Assembly (NCBI RefSeq): GCF_044904675.1
Contig: NZ_JADIKJ010000003.1
Coordinates: 174,855-238,854 of the forward strand
Direction: 5' to 3'
DNA length: 64,000 nucleotides
Source: Dyella_B jejuensis
GTDB lineage: Bacteria > Pseudomonadota > Gammaproteobacteria > Xanthomonadales > Rhodanobacteraceae
Shown one piece after another: positions 52,728 to 62,243 of this stretch (its first letter is position 1; every line of letters begins with the position of its first letter). The notes under the pieces were generated by a model, which made no database searches, had not been told where the DNA came from, and worked only from the letters and a program-made list of their open reading frames with translations. A program made the translations under genes and the position numbers.

Positions 52728-55064
52728 ATGGCGATGAACGGCGCACGAGCGCGTTTGCCGGGATTGCAAGACCAATGGTGGCGATTGCTGATGCTGGCTG
52801 GCGGCACGTTGCTGCTGGCACTGGCAGCTTTCTGCGCATGGCAGACCTGGTTGATCGCCGGGCAGGGCAGCGCCATCGAACAGATCCATGCTGCGCAGGG
52901 TGAGGCTGTGCAGGCACTGGGCGAGGAAATCGCCAAGGAGCGGAGCGAGATCGACAAGGCCATTGCCGGCGTCGATGTCAGCGGTCTGCCCGCCAGTTCG
53001 GCGCAAGTGCTGGCAGCGTTGAAGCAGCGGCTGCCGCAGGCACTCGATGTGGAGTTGTACAGCGCCGGGCTGGATGAAGTGCTGCACGCCAACTATCGCG
53101 AGTTCGGCTATGCCAAAGCCGCGCAATTGATGGCCGCGCCCGATGTCGAAGGCCCGCCGCCAGTCGAGGCCAAGCTCAGGGGCCTGGGTGATCGCCGCAT
53201 GACGCTGGTCGAGCCGCTTGGTCCAGCGCAGAAACCGTTGGCGTGGGCCTGGATCGAGTTGCCGTTCGCGCCGATTGCACAGCGCTTCAACGACCTTCCG
53301 GTGAGCGCAGGCAGACTGCAGTTGCAGCAAAGCACCGACCATGGCGAAAACCTTCCATTGCTGGCGCACGGCAGCGCATCGTCCGTGGATGCCGAGCCGG
53401 TCGGCAAGCCGGTTCCGGGCAGCCATTTCAATATCGTGGCGGTATTGCCAGGGGCTTATATCGTGCTGCCGCAATCCTGGCCATGGGCGGCGCTGCTGAC
53501 GTTGGTGTGCCTGGCTGGCGGCTCCGCTCTATTTTGGTTGTTTACGCGCGCATCGGTGCGCAGCACTGTTCCAGTCGAGGAAGAAAGTTTGGATATGAAG
53601 GAAAGCCAGCCCAAGTCCCAGCCCGAAACCGCCGAGCCGGTGGTTCGGCCCGTTGCCAAGCTCGCGCCTGCGCCGGCCAAGACCGATGTGGATCCCGCGA
53701 TTTTCCGTGCTTACGATGTGCGCGGGGTGGTCGGTACGAGCCTGACTGCGGACGTGGCGAAGCTGCTCGGGCAGTCGATCGGCACGGTGATGCGCGAGAA
53801 GGGCCTGCATGAAATCGTGGTAGGGCGCGACGGGCGTCTATCCGGTCCCGAATTGGCCGGTGCGCTGTCCGACGGCTTGCGTGCGGCCGGTATCGACGTG
53901 ATCGATATCGGCGCAGTGCCCACGCCAGTGGTCTATTACGCCGCGTACCGGTTCAACACCGGCTGCGGCGTAGCCGTGACTGGCAGCCACAATCCGCCCG
54001 ATTACAACGGCTTCAAGATCGTGGTGGGTGGCGAGACGCTTTCCGAAGGCGCGATCCAGGATCTATACCAGCGCATCGCCACCAACGCGCTCGATAGCGA
54101 TGGCAAGGGCAGTCTGCGTCATATCGATGTCGTGCCCGATTACATCGAGCGCATTACCTCCGACGTGCAGACCGAGCGCCGCCTCAAGCTGGTGGTTGAT
54201 TGCGGGAACGGCATCCCCGGCGCCGTTGCGCCCCAGGTGCTGGAGGGCATCGGCTGCGAAGTGATTCCTCTGTATTGCGAAGTCGACGGCCATTTTCCCA
54301 ATCACCATCCCGATCCGTCCGATCCGCACAATCTGCAAGACCTGATCCTGTCGGTAAAGCAGACCGGTGCGGATCTGGGACTGGCCTTCGATGGCGATGG
54401 CGACCGCCTTGGCGTGGTAACGCGCAGCGGCGAAATCATCTTTCCCGATCGCACCTTGATGCTGTTCGCGCGCGACGTGCTGTCGCGCCAGCCCGGGGCC
54501 ACCATCATTTACGACGTCAAATGTACCGGGCACCTGAAAGGACAGATTCTGGATGCCGGCGGCAGTCCGCTGATGTGGCGCACCGGACATTCGCTGATCA
54601 AGGCGAAAATGCGCGAGACCGGGGCGGAACTGGCCGGCGAAATGAGCGGCCACTTTTTCTTCAAGGAGCGCTGGTACGGCTTCGACGATGGCATCTACGC
54701 TGGCGCGCGCCTGCTCGAGATCCTTGCCGGCGATATCGAAGGGCGGACGCCGGAAGAGATCTTCGCTACCTGCCCGAAGGGCGTTTCCACGCCGGAGCTC
54801 AAGGTGGAAATGGCCGAGGGCGAGCACTACCGCTTTATCGAGACATTCCGCGAGCGGGCGGACTTCGGTAACGCCACCCTGGTCACCATCGACGGCGTGC
54901 GCGCCGATTGGCCGGACGGCTGGGGTTTGGTGCGCCCCTCCAACACGACGCCGATCCTGGTGCTGCGCTTCGACGCGGATAACGCGCAGGCATTGCGGCG
55001 GATCCAGGAAACGTTCCGCGCGCAGTTGCTGGCGGTAGATCCTTCGCTGAAGTTGCCGTTTTGA
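52728..55064 (+). CDS. Phosphomannomutase/phosphoglucomutase with membrane-anchored N-terminal domain
   Basis: 778 aa. The N-terminal 310 residues carry two membrane segments (about 20-42 and 248-268) around a periplasmic region and a Pro/Glu-rich linker. The catalytic mutase follows, with FRAYDVRGVVGTSLT, the phosphoserine S420 in TGSHNPPDYNG, the metal loop DGDGDRLG, the sugar-binding GEMSGH, and phosphate-binding RPSNTTP. It interconverts mannose- and glucose-6-/1-phosphates for exopolysaccharide and LPS sugars, like AlgC and XanA. The same N-terminal extension is known in Pseudomonas AlgC. The position after coaBC-dut is as in pseudomonads. Confidence 0.93.
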   Translation: MAMNGARARLPGLQDQWWRLLMLAGGTLLLALAAFCAWQTWLIAGQGSAIEQIHAAQGEAVQALGEEIAKERSEIDKAIAGVDVSGLPASSAQVLAALKQRLPQALDVELYSAGLDEVLHANYREFGYAKAAQLMAAPDVEGPPPVEAKLRGLGDRRMTLVEPLGPAQKPLAWAWIELPFAPIAQRFNDLPVSAGRLQLQQSTDHGENLPLLAHGSASSVDAEPVGKPVPGSHFNIVAVLPGAYIVLPQSWPWAALLTLVCLAGGSALFWLFTRASVRSTVPVEEESLDMKESQPKSQPETAEPVVRPVAKLAPAPAKTDVDPAIFRAYDVRGVVGTSLTADVAKLLGQSIGTVMREKGLHEIVVGRDGRLSGPELAGALSDGLRAAGIDVIDIGAVPTPVVYYAAYRFNTGCGVAVTGSHNPPDYNGFKIVVGGETLSEGAIQDLYQRIATNALDSDGKGSLRHIDVVPDYIERITSDVQTERRLKLVVDCGNGIPGAVAPQVLEGIGCEVIPLYCEVDGHFPNHHPDPSDPHNLQDLILSVKQTGADLGLAFDGDGDRLGVVTRSGEIIFPDRTLMLFARDVLSRQPGATIIYDVKCTGHLKGQILDAGGSPLMWRTGHSLIKAKMRETGAELAGEMSGHFFFKERWYGFDDGIYAGARLLEILAGDIEGRTPEEIFATCPKGVSTPELKVEMAEGEHYRFIETFRERADFGNATLVTIDGVRADWPDGWGLVRPSNTTPILVLRFDADNAQALRRIQETFRAQLLAVDPSLKLPF

Positions 55065-55090
55065 TCAGGCGACAGGTAAGGCGTGGACGG

Positions 55091-55118
55091 CGTTCCCTGC
55101 CTCGCGAGGCAGGGAACG
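55091..55118. terminator. 28-bp perfect palindrome between convergent genes
   Basis: Bases 55091-55118 form a perfect inverted repeat with no loop, 26 bases after the mutase stop and 13 bases before the end of the DUF4124 gene. No U tract follows on either strand. It probably acts as a bidirectional hairpin terminator or RNA stabiliser. Confidence 0.55.
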
Positions 55119-55131
55119 CAAGCAGCCCGCC

Positions 55132-55782
55132 CTAGTAGCCACGGTCCGTTTTCTGTGCCGCCTTCAGTTCACGGTAATGCTGCAGGTCCTGTGCCTGCTG
55201 CTGTGTTACCGCATCCCGGTTCGCCTGCTGGCGCGCCAGCAGCGAACGTTCGTTGGCGACCACGTTGCGCTGCGTGGCGATCTGGTCAGTAAGAAACTTC
55301 GGCACGGGTTGCTTGGCGCGTTCATCGTCGGCGGCGCGATTGAGCAGGTCGGTCAGCGCGGCATCCTGGCTATGCAGGTTCACGCGCGTGGTGTTCATCT
55401 GCTGGTCGAGGTTGTCCAGTACCTGCTGTTGCTCGGCCTTGAGCGCGTTTTCATCGGGATAGGTATTCAGCAGCTGGATATCGTTGCGCTTGCGTTCGTC
55501 GAGAAGGCGTTGGCGGGCTGCCTGTTCCGCCGCCTGCTTCTGGGCCACGGCGCGCTCGGCCGGGGACAGCTGCCGTCCGACATGGGCCACCACCAAGCCA
55601 TCATTGTTGATGACGTCGTAACCGTATTTCACCGCGTCGTTGGTCAGGCTGTCGCTGAAATGCGACAGACCGCTGGCATCGACCCAGCGGTAACGGACAC
55701 CGTTACTGCTTTGCGCGCTCGCCTGCCAGGCAAAGGCGAGCGACAGCACCGTGACAGACGTGACAAAAACAAATCGACGCAT
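55132..55782 (-). CDS. DUF4124-domain exported protein
   Basis: 216 aa. Signal peptide (LSLAFAWQASAQ), then a DUF4124 domain (YRWVDASGLSHFSDSLTNDA), then a long Gln/Arg/Asp-rich coiled coil to the C-terminus (ERAVAQKQAAEQAARQRLLD). Found widely in Xanthomonadaceae periplasms; function unknown. It ends 13 bases from a palindrome shared with the mutase gene. Confidence 0.82.
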   Translation of the reverse strand: MRRFVFVTSVTVLSLAFAWQASAQSSNGVRYRWVDASGLSHFSDSLTNDAVKYGYDVINNDGLVVAHVGRQLSPAERAVAQKQAAEQAARQRLLDERKRNDIQLLNTYPDENALKAEQQQVLDNLDQQMNTTRVNLHSQDAALTDLLNRAADDERAKQPVPKFLTDQIATQRNVVANERSLLARQQANRDAVTQQQAQDLQHYRELKAAQKTDRGY

Positions 55783-55879
55783 GATCCCCTCCTTGCCGCA
55801 GTATAGCCGCGAGTTTTGTCAGGCCGGGCCGGCAGCGCGCATCAACGTGATTGAAGTCACGGCTGCCCTTGCTACGGCA

Positions 55880-56527
55880 TCAATCGCGTACCCCGTAGCG
55901 CGCGCGGTAGTCGAGCATGCGCTGATGATCGGCCGCCAGGTCCGGGTGTTCCCCGGCATAAGCCAGCACATCGCTGAATCCCGTGATGGCGACGACAGGG
56001 ATGCCATAGTCGCGCTGAACTTCCTGCGCGGCGGAAAGCTCGCCCTGGCCGCGTTCCTGCCGGTCCAGCGCGATCAGCACCCCGGCGGGCATGGCCCCTT
56101 GTGCCCGGATCAAGGCCAGGGATTCGCGCACGGCAGTACCTGCCGTCATTACGTCGTCGACAATCAGTACCCGTCCTTTCAGCGGGGCACCTACCAGTAC
56201 GCCGCCTTCGCCGTGGTCCTTGGCTTCCTTGCGGTTATAGGCCCAGGGCACGTCGCGGCCATGCTCGTCGGCGAGTGCGATGGCCGTAGCTGCCGCCAGC
56301 GCAATGCCCTTGTAGGCGGGGCCGAAAAGCATGTCCACCTGCAACGTTGAATTCACCACGGCGGCGGCATAGGCCCGACCAAGGCGCGCCAGGGATGCCC
56401 CCGAGTCGATGCGTCCCATGTTGAAGAAATACGGACTCAGGCGGCCGGACTTGAGTGTGAATTCGCCAAAGCGCAATACCTCGCGCTGCAAGGTGAGTTC
56501 AATGAAGTCGCGCTGGTAATCGTGCAC
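55880..56527 (-). CDS. pyrE: Orotate phosphoribosyltransferase
   Basis: 215 aa. It makes orotidine 5'-phosphate from orotate and PRPP in pyrimidine synthesis. Seen: FGEFTLKSGRLSPYFFNMGR, the PRPP motif VLIVDDVMTAGTA, and RKEAKDHGEGGVLVGAP. The start is GTG at 56527 (VHDYQRDF), giving the usual family length; the longer frame to 56668 runs into the upstream gene's coding strand. It follows the GNAT gene after 22 bases. Confidence 0.95.
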   Translation of the reverse strand: MHDYQRDFIELTLQREVLRFGEFTLKSGRLSPYFFNMGRIDSGASLARLGRAYAAAVVNSTLQVDMLFGPAYKGIALAAATAIALADEHGRDVPWAYNRKEAKDHGEGGVLVGAPLKGRVLIVDDVMTAGTAVRESLALIRAQGAMPAGVLIALDRQERGQGELSAAQEVQRDYGIPVVAITGFSDVLAYAGEHPDLAADHQRMLDYRARYGVRD

Positions 56528-56549
56528 GGAAAATTCTCGCGGTCGAAGG

Positions 56550-57038
56550 TCAGGGCAGGGCGCGCCACAGCAGATGTTGCGGCCCGGAACGTCCGCCATG
56601 GTACAGCTGACCGGTGTCCACGAAACGGGCGCGAAGATACAGCCGCAATGCTGCGAGGTTGCGGCCATTCACGAGCAATACCAATAGCCGCGCCTGGGGA
56701 AAGCGCTCGGCCACGTCATCGACGGCCACGTTCAGCGCCGAGGTGGCTATGCCCTGGCCCTGCCAGCGATGGTCGATGAAAAACGTGCGCAGGCCCAGGG
56801 CGGGGAGGTCGAACTCGCGTCCGGCGATCGTGCCCGGATGCAGCTCGATGCGGTAATAGCCCACCGGTCCGTCATCGCGAAGGATGGTCATGGGGAGGCT
56901 GCCCGGACAACATTCCGCATCGGTTAGCGAGGGTTCGATGTCACCGACGAAGTCGCGTTGCGCTTCGGTAACCCGAAGCTGCAGCAGGGCCGGACGAAGC
57001 TCGGCTGTAACCGGTGCGACGCGGATGACGGGCAACAT
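56550..57038 (-). CDS. GNAT-family acetyltransferase
   Basis: 162 aa. Family signs: RVTEAQRDFVGDIEPSLTDA, GYYRIELHPGT, the acetyl-CoA loop DHRWQGQGIATSAL, and LVNGRNLAALRLYLRARF. The substrate is unknown. It is encoded just upstream of pyrE and divergent from the exonuclease gene. Start at 57038 (MLPVIRVAP); nearby in-frame ATGs at 57044 and 57068 are possible. Confidence 0.82.
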   Translation of the reverse strand: MLPVIRVAPVTAELRPALLQLRVTEAQRDFVGDIEPSLTDAECCPGSLPMTILRDDGPVGYYRIELHPGTIAGREFDLPALGLRTFFIDHRWQGQGIATSALNVAVDDVAERFPQARLLVLLVNGRNLAALRLYLRARFVDTGQLYHGGRSGPQHLLWRALP

Positions 57039-57079
57039 GGACATGATTGCTATCATGGCGTATCTCACGAGGAACGCCC

Positions 57080-57850
57080 ATGCGCATTATCAGCCTGAAC
57101 GCCAATGGCATCCGCTCCGCCGCGAACAAAGGCGTCTTCGAATGGCTGCGCAAGCAGGACGCCGATGTGGTCTGCCTGCAGGAAACCAAAGCGCAGGAAG
57201 ATCAATTGGTCGATCCGATGTTCCGGCCGGACAGGCATCACTGTTTCTACCGTGACGCGAGCAGCAAGAAGGGCTACAGCGGCGTGGCGATCTACGCCCG
57301 GCGCGAACCGGACCAGGTGCTGACGTCCCTGGGCTGGGATGCCTTCGACAACGAAGGGCGCTACATCGAGGCGCGTTTCGGCAAGCTCAGCGTGGTTTCA
57401 CTGTACATTCCTTCGGGCTCTTCGGGCGACGAACGCCAGCAATTCAAGTTCGAGGTGATGGACTGGATCACACCGATCTTTGATGCATGGCTCAAGAGCG
57501 GGCGCGATTATGTGCTGTGCGGCGACTGGAACATCGTGCACACCAAGGATGACATCAAGAACTGGACTTCCAACCAGAAGAACTCCGGCTGCCTGCCGCA
57601 AGAGCGTGCGTGGCTCGATCTGCTGTTCAAGCAGCGCGGCTGGGTGGACAGCTTCCGCACGCTCAAGCCGGATGCGGTGGAATATACGTGGTGGTCCAAT
57701 CGCGGCCGCGCCCGCGAGAACAACGTCGGGTGGCGCATCGATTATCAAGTGGTCACACCTTCGCTGCGCGAGCGGCTTAAGCATTGTTCGATCTATCGCG
57801 ACGAACGATTCTCCGATCACGCACCGTATACGGTCGACTATGCCGACTGA
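57080..57850 (+). CDS. Exodeoxyribonuclease III-family AP endonuclease
   Basis: 256 aa endonuclease/exonuclease/phosphatase fold. Seen: ISLNANGIRSA, VVCLQETKAQEDQL (catalytic Glu), GDWNIVHTKDDIKN (Asp/Asn), WGWRIDYQVV-like GWRIDYQVVTP, and FSDHAPYTVDY (Asp-His). It cleaves at abasic sites and degrades 3' ends in base-excision repair. GAGGAACG precedes the ATG. It overlaps the downstream transporter gene by 11 bases. Confidence 0.92.
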   Translation: MRIISLNANGIRSAANKGVFEWLRKQDADVVCLQETKAQEDQLVDPMFRPDRHHCFYRDASSKKGYSGVAIYARREPDQVLTSLGWDAFDNEGRYIEARFGKLSVVSLYIPSGSSGDERQQFKFEVMDWITPIFDAWLKSGRDYVLCGDWNIVHTKDDIKNWTSNQKNSGCLPQERAWLDLLFKQRGWVDSFRTLKPDAVEYTWWSNRGRARENNVGWRIDYQVVTPSLRERLKHCSIYRDERFSDHAPYTVDYAD

Positions 57851-59147
57851 TTCCGGCGTCCCGGCAACGCAAAAGCCATCGATCTGGCGCGCGTTCTCGC
57901 AGCCGGCTGCATGGACGATGTGCCTGCTCGGATTTTCTTCCGGGCTGCCGTTCCTGCTGGTATCGGCCACGCTGGCGCTGTGGTTGAAGGACAATGGCAT
58001 CGTCTTGGCCGACATCACCATGATCGCCAGCGCAGGCATGGCCTACGCGCTCAAGTTCCTGTGGGCGCCGCTGCTGGACCATGCGCGCTTGCCGCTGTTT
58101 TGCAGGCTCGGCCAGCGACGCGGCTGGTTGTTATTCGCGCAACTTGGCGTCACGGCCGGGCTGCTGGCGATGGCGGCATTGACGCCTCATCGACTGGATG
58201 TATTCGTCGCTACGACGCTGGTGGTGGCATTCATGGGCGCTACCCAGGATATCGCCATCGATGCGTATCGCATCGAGATCGCTCCGCCCAATGCGCAGGG
58301 CGCGCTGGTGGCGACTTACTCACTGGGCTATATGCTGGGATTGATGATGGCCGGCGCGCTCGCGCTGATCATGGCCGATCACGTCACCTGGAGCACTGTC
58401 TACGCCACCATGGCCGCTGCGATGGTGGTGCCGCTGCTGACGACGCTGCTGATGCGCGAACCGGACGTGGTGCGCCACTTGCGAGCTCCATGGCGCCAAC
58501 GGCTGCGTGAAGCCGCGGTTGATCCATTCACGGATTTCTTCCGCCGCTATGGCTGGGTGATTGCGGGACTCACGCTGGCGTTCATCCTGCTGTTCAAGTT
58601 GCCAGAGCAGGCGATCATCGGTGGCGTGATGAATCCGTTCTATCGCGACATGGCATTTTCCAAGACCGAAATCGGCACGGTAGCCAAGTTTTATGGGGTG
58701 TGGGTCAGCATGGCCGGCATCTTCATGGGCGGTGCCGCCGTGGCGCGCTGGGGCGTGTGGCGCACACTGGGCGTAGCCATTGTGATTGAAGGGGCCAGCA
58801 ATCTGCTGTACCTGTCGCTGCTCCACCACCATGGCAATCTCATCTTTTTGACCATGGCGATCTCCGGGCAGAACTTTGCCCAGGGATTGCTCGGTCCGCC
58901 CACGGTGGCCTTCCTGTCATTGCTGGTGAACCGTCAACACACCGCGACCCAATATGCGCTGCTGAGTTCGTTGGTAAATCTGCCCGGCAAGGTGCTGGGG
59001 TTTTTCGCCGGTGGCATCATCACCGCGTTCGGCTACGGCAGTTATTTCGTGCTGACGGTGTTGGCAATCGTGCCGGCCATGCTGTTGTTCGCGGCGCTAT
59101 GGCACATATTCCGTAATGATGAGCCGTTGCCGCCCAACCCGGCGTGA
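57840..59147 (+). CDS. AmpG-like MFS permease
   Basis: 435 aa with about 12 membrane segments. The AmpG-like signatures are LGFSSGLPFLLVSATLALWL, FLWAPLLDHARLPLF, GATQDIAIDAYRIEIAP, and FSKTEIGTVAKFYG. AmpG imports muropeptides released by wall turnover for recycling and beta-lactamase signalling, and anmK, a recycling kinase, lies nearby. The ATG at 57840 lies inside the exonuclease gene, so translation is coupled. Confidence 0.88.
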   Translation: MPTDSGVPATQKPSIWRAFSQPAAWTMCLLGFSSGLPFLLVSATLALWLKDNGIVLADITMIASAGMAYALKFLWAPLLDHARLPLFCRLGQRRGWLLFAQLGVTAGLLAMAALTPHRLDVFVATTLVVAFMGATQDIAIDAYRIEIAPPNAQGALVATYSLGYMLGLMMAGALALIMADHVTWSTVYATMAAAMVVPLLTTLLMREPDVVRHLRAPWRQRLREAAVDPFTDFFRRYGWVIAGLTLAFILLFKLPEQAIIGGVMNPFYRDMAFSKTEIGTVAKFYGVWVSMAGIFMGGAAVARWGVWRTLGVAIVIEGASNLLYLSLLHHHGNLIFLTMAISGQNFAQGLLGPPTVAFLSLLVNRQHTATQYALLSSLVNLPGKVLGFFAGGIITAFGYGSYFVLTVLAIVPAMLLFAALWHIFRNDEPLPPNPA

Positions 59148-59273
59148 TCCGTAAACACGTTCACAGCGCGATTGCCAAATCGTGCACGGATCGCGGCACT
59201 GACGATTGCCAGCGATGCGGCGCGCGGTGAAGATCGCTGTGCAGGGGCGAACGGGCACGGAGAATTGTCGTCT

Positions 59274-59558
59274 ATGCCGGAGATCACCATTCGACACATC
59301 GATCGCTTCATGGCCGAGCGTATCAAGGTGCTTGCCAAAGAACGCCAATGGTCGACCAACGATGTCGTGTTGCAGGCGCTGCGACATGGGCTGGGTGTAT
59401 CCGAGAGCGCCGGGCTGCTTGCCGAGACCGCGCGTGAATCGGTGGAGCTGTCGGCCCCCGACGCGCAATGGAACGCAAACGAACAGGCTGCTTTCCAGGA
59501 AGCGATGCAGGCGTTCGCAATGGCGCGCTCCGAGCAGTTGGTTGCTGCCGGCAAGTAG
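59274..59558 (+). CDS. Ribbon-helix-helix protein (orphan)
   Basis: 94 aa. The N-terminal ribbon-helix-helix is clear (MPEITIRHIDRFMAERIKVL, then AKERQWSTNDVVLQALRHGL), as in Arc/MetJ and FitA-type antitoxins. The C-terminal half is an acidic, Gln/Ala-rich helix. No toxin gene is next to it. It may be a stand-alone transcription repressor or a solitary antitoxin. GGAG precedes the ATG by 11 bases. Convergent with anmK. Confidence 0.75.
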   Translation: MPEITIRHIDRFMAERIKVLAKERQWSTNDVVLQALRHGLGVSESAGLLAETARESVELSAPDAQWNANEQAAFQEAMQAFAMARSEQLVAAGK

Positions 59559-59569
59559 CCGGGGTACTG

Positions 59570-60715
59570 CTATGGCGTGGAGGCGTTCGGCGCCGGATAA
59601 ACCGCGCCCAGTACGCGATATCCACGTGCGCCGGTAACCGGGGGCAAATTGCCGGGCAGACCAAGCAGGCGCTGGCGCGCGAGCCACGCGAATGCGGTAG
59701 CCTCCAGGTAATCGGGATCGACACCATGCGCCGCCGTGCTGGTTAATGCACGCGGCTCCAGCAATGCGCACAATCGATTCCGCAATGCGCCGTTATGCAC
59801 GCCGCCGCCGCAGATCAGCACCTCATCGGCATCATTGGCATGGGCATCGATCGCATCCACGACGCTGCGGGCGGTGAGTTCGAGCAAGGTTGCTTGTACG
59901 TCGGCGGGCGGCAAGGATGGAGTAGGCAGCTGCGCGTCCAGCCAACCGAGGTGGAAGTGCTCGCGACCGGTGCTCTTGGGCGGACGCAGCGCGAAGTAGG
60001 GGTCGCGCAGCAAGTTGGCCAGCAGGGCTTCGTCCACCTGTCCGCTGGCGGCGAACACGCCGTCGCGGTCGAATGCTTCGCCGCGATGGCGCAGGCACCA
60101 CGCATCCATCAGGCCATTGGCAGGGCCTGTGTCGAAGCCCAGCACACCGCCGTTGGCCGAGAGTATGGTGACGTTCGCGATGCCGCCCAGATTGAGTATC
60201 ACGCGGGTGCGGCCAGGAGTTGCCAGCAACATGGCGTGCACCGCCGGCAGCAGCGGTGCGCCTTGGCCGCCGGCGGCCATGTCGGCGCGTCGAAAATCCG
60301 CTACCACGTCGATGCCGCTGCGTTCGGCGATCACGCTGGGATCGCCGATCTGCAAGGTGAAGGGGTAGTTTCCGGATGGCCGGTGCCGGATCGTCTGGCC
60401 ATGCGATCCGATCGCTCGGATGGCCGAGGCTGGAGTACGGCTTTGCTTGAGCAGCGCTTGCACGGCATCAGCAAAAGTCTGTCCGATGGCGACATCCAGG
60501 TGGCCGTATTCGTCGAGGTCGAAGCAGGTCTCGCCCTGGGCAATACGCAAAATATCCGTGCGTATCGCGTTGGGCCACGGATGCGTCAAGGCATCGATCC
60601 ATTGCGGTCGATCCTGCTTGAAGCGCACCAGCGCCGCGTCGATGCCATCGGCGCTGGTGCCGGAAATCAGCCCGATGTAGAGCGCCTGCGCGTCATCCCC
60701 ATCACGCTCAATCAT
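59570..60715 (-). CDS. anmK: Anhydro-N-acetylmuramic acid kinase
   Basis: 381 aa. It phosphorylates and opens anhydroMurNAc released from peptidoglycan turnover, giving MurNAc-6-phosphate. Motifs: GLISGTSADGIDAALV (ATP loop), IGSHGQTIRHRP, VVADFRRADMAAGGQGAPL, NLGGIANVT and FDTGPANGLMD. The ATG at 60715 overlaps the stop of the upstream M23 gene by 8 bases. The usual family length is about 370. Confidence 0.95.
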   Translation of the reverse strand: MIERDGDDAQALYIGLISGTSADGIDAALVRFKQDRPQWIDALTHPWPNAIRTDILRIAQGETCFDLDEYGHLDVAIGQTFADAVQALLKQSRTPASAIRAIGSHGQTIRHRPSGNYPFTLQIGDPSVIAERSGIDVVADFRRADMAAGGQGAPLLPAVHAMLLATPGRTRVILNLGGIANVTILSANGGVLGFDTGPANGLMDAWCLRHRGEAFDRDGVFAASGQVDEALLANLLRDPYFALRPPKSTGREHFHLGWLDAQLPTPSLPPADVQATLLELTARSVVDAIDAHANDADEVLICGGGVHNGALRNRLCALLEPRALTSTAAHGVDPDYLEATAFAWLARQRLLGLPGNLPPVTGARGYRVLGAVYPAPNASTP

Positions 60716-62156
60716 CGCTGCGCGTAGTGGATTGGGCCCGCGCAAGCTTGTAGTTGTTGTCGATCTCCGCCAGGCGCGCCAACTGCGGCTTCACTACCGT
60801 GTTTTCGAACTGCGCCATTTGCACGCCAGGCAGCGGTTCCGGCTTGGGCAGTGTCACGGTCTGCGGATTGCGCTGCACGCCGTCGACGCGGAATTCGTAG
60901 TGCAGGTGCGGACCGGTGGCGAGGCCGGTCATGCCGACATAGCCGATCACGTCGCCCTGGTGTACATGCTGGCCTACGTGTTCGGTGGCGAAGCGCGACA
61001 TATGGCCATATGCCGTGCTGATGTGTGCATCGTGCTGGACGATTACGAAGTTGCCGTAGCCATTCATCCAGCCGCGGAACTTGATTACGCCATCGCCCGC
61101 CGCGTGGATTGGCGTGCCGGTAGGCGCGGCGTAATCCACGCCCTTGTGCGCGCGCATCAGGCCCAGGATCGGATGCATGCGCGCGGCGCTGAAAGGCGAA
61201 GAAATGCGCGTGAAATCCACCGGGATGCGCAGGAAGGATTTCTGGATCGGACGGCCGTCCTCGCTGAACCAGCCAATGCTGCCGTCGGTGCGCTTGAAGC
61301 GATAGGCAGTATAGCGATGGCCCTGGTTGACGAATTCCGCCGCGACAATGTCGCCTTCGCGAAGATAGGCGCCGTCGCGGTACACGGTGTCGTAAATCAC
61401 CGTGAAGCTGTCGCCAACGCGCAGGTCTTGTACGAAGTCGACGTCGTATTTGAACAGGTCCGCCAGCTTGATCACCATCGCATTGCTCAAGCCAGCCTTG
61501 GCGGCGGCGGCGAACAGCGAATCGTCGATCACGCCATGCGCGATCTGCTCGCGCGTTTCCACCGCGCGAGCGACGGTGGTCATGCTTGGCGTGGCACTGT
61601 CGAGCCGGATGACGGCGCGAGTGGATTCGTCCTTGTCGAAGCGGATGGCCTCGAGATTGCCGTTGCGGCCGATCAGGAAATCGAATTCCTGGCCCGGACG
61701 GATGTTGTGGAGCGCGCTCTTCGCGTCGCCGGCACTGTCGACGACGTGCTGCAGATCGGTGAGGCTCAGGCCCTGGCTATGGAAGATGTCGGAGAGGGTC
61801 TGGCCGGGCCGCACCTGTGCCACGCGCCAGTCCTCGACCGTCGGGGCCTTGGGTGTGAGGGCTTCTACTTTGGGCAGGGCAAGCGGCAGCAGCGTGTGCT
61901 CGACGGGCGCAGTCGATGGTTTCATCGCCGTTGCCCATGCGGGAAGCAGAAATCCGGAAAGTACGGTGATCAGCAGCGCCGTTGCAGCGAGCATCCAGCG
62001 TTCGCGTCGCCAATGGATGGGCGGCTGCTCGCCACCCGTCTGGCGATTGAACGACCAGTGGGCGCAACGTTGGTAGAAATGGGAATGGCGGCGTTGGGCC
62101 TTGCGGCGGATAGCCAATTTGCGTGCAACACGCGCGTCTTGCTTACCTATGGCCAT
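60708..62156 (-). CDS. M23 peptidoglycan endopeptidase (MepM-like)
   Basis: 482 aa. A basic cytoplasmic head (about 1-50) is followed by one membrane segment (LAATALLITVLSGFLLPAWA). A LysM-like / OapA region (VRPGQTLSDIFHSQGLSLTD) and the LytM (M23) domain come next, with zinc ligands in RAHKGVDYAAPTG and TGPHLHYEFRV (H...D and HxH). It cleaves peptide crosslinks of the wall. It is in one operon with anmK, joining wall cutting with recycling. Confidence 0.92.
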   Translation of the reverse strand: MAIGKQDARVARKLAIRRKAQRRHSHFYQRCAHWSFNRQTGGEQPPIHWRRERWMLAATALLITVLSGFLLPAWATAMKPSTAPVEHTLLPLALPKVEALTPKAPTVEDWRVAQVRPGQTLSDIFHSQGLSLTDLQHVVDSAGDAKSALHNIRPGQEFDFLIGRNGNLEAIRFDKDESTRAVIRLDSATPSMTTVARAVETREQIAHGVIDDSLFAAAAKAGLSNAMVIKLADLFKYDVDFVQDLRVGDSFTVIYDTVYRDGAYLREGDIVAAEFVNQGHRYTAYRFKRTDGSIGWFSEDGRPIQKSFLRIPVDFTRISSPFSAARMHPILGLMRAHKGVDYAAPTGTPIHAAGDGVIKFRGWMNGYGNFVIVQHDAHISTAYGHMSRFATEHVGQHVHQGDVIGYVGMTGLATGPHLHYEFRVDGVQRNPQTVTLPKPEPLPGVQMAQFENTVVKPQLARLAEIDNNYKLARAQSTTRSDD

Positions 62157-62243
62157 CGCTGGTCAACCTTGTTCTTCTTATTCATGCCTGCCGCGCCCCT
62201 GCGGTACAAAGTATCAATTCCGCGTACCATAACGAGCTTGTGC

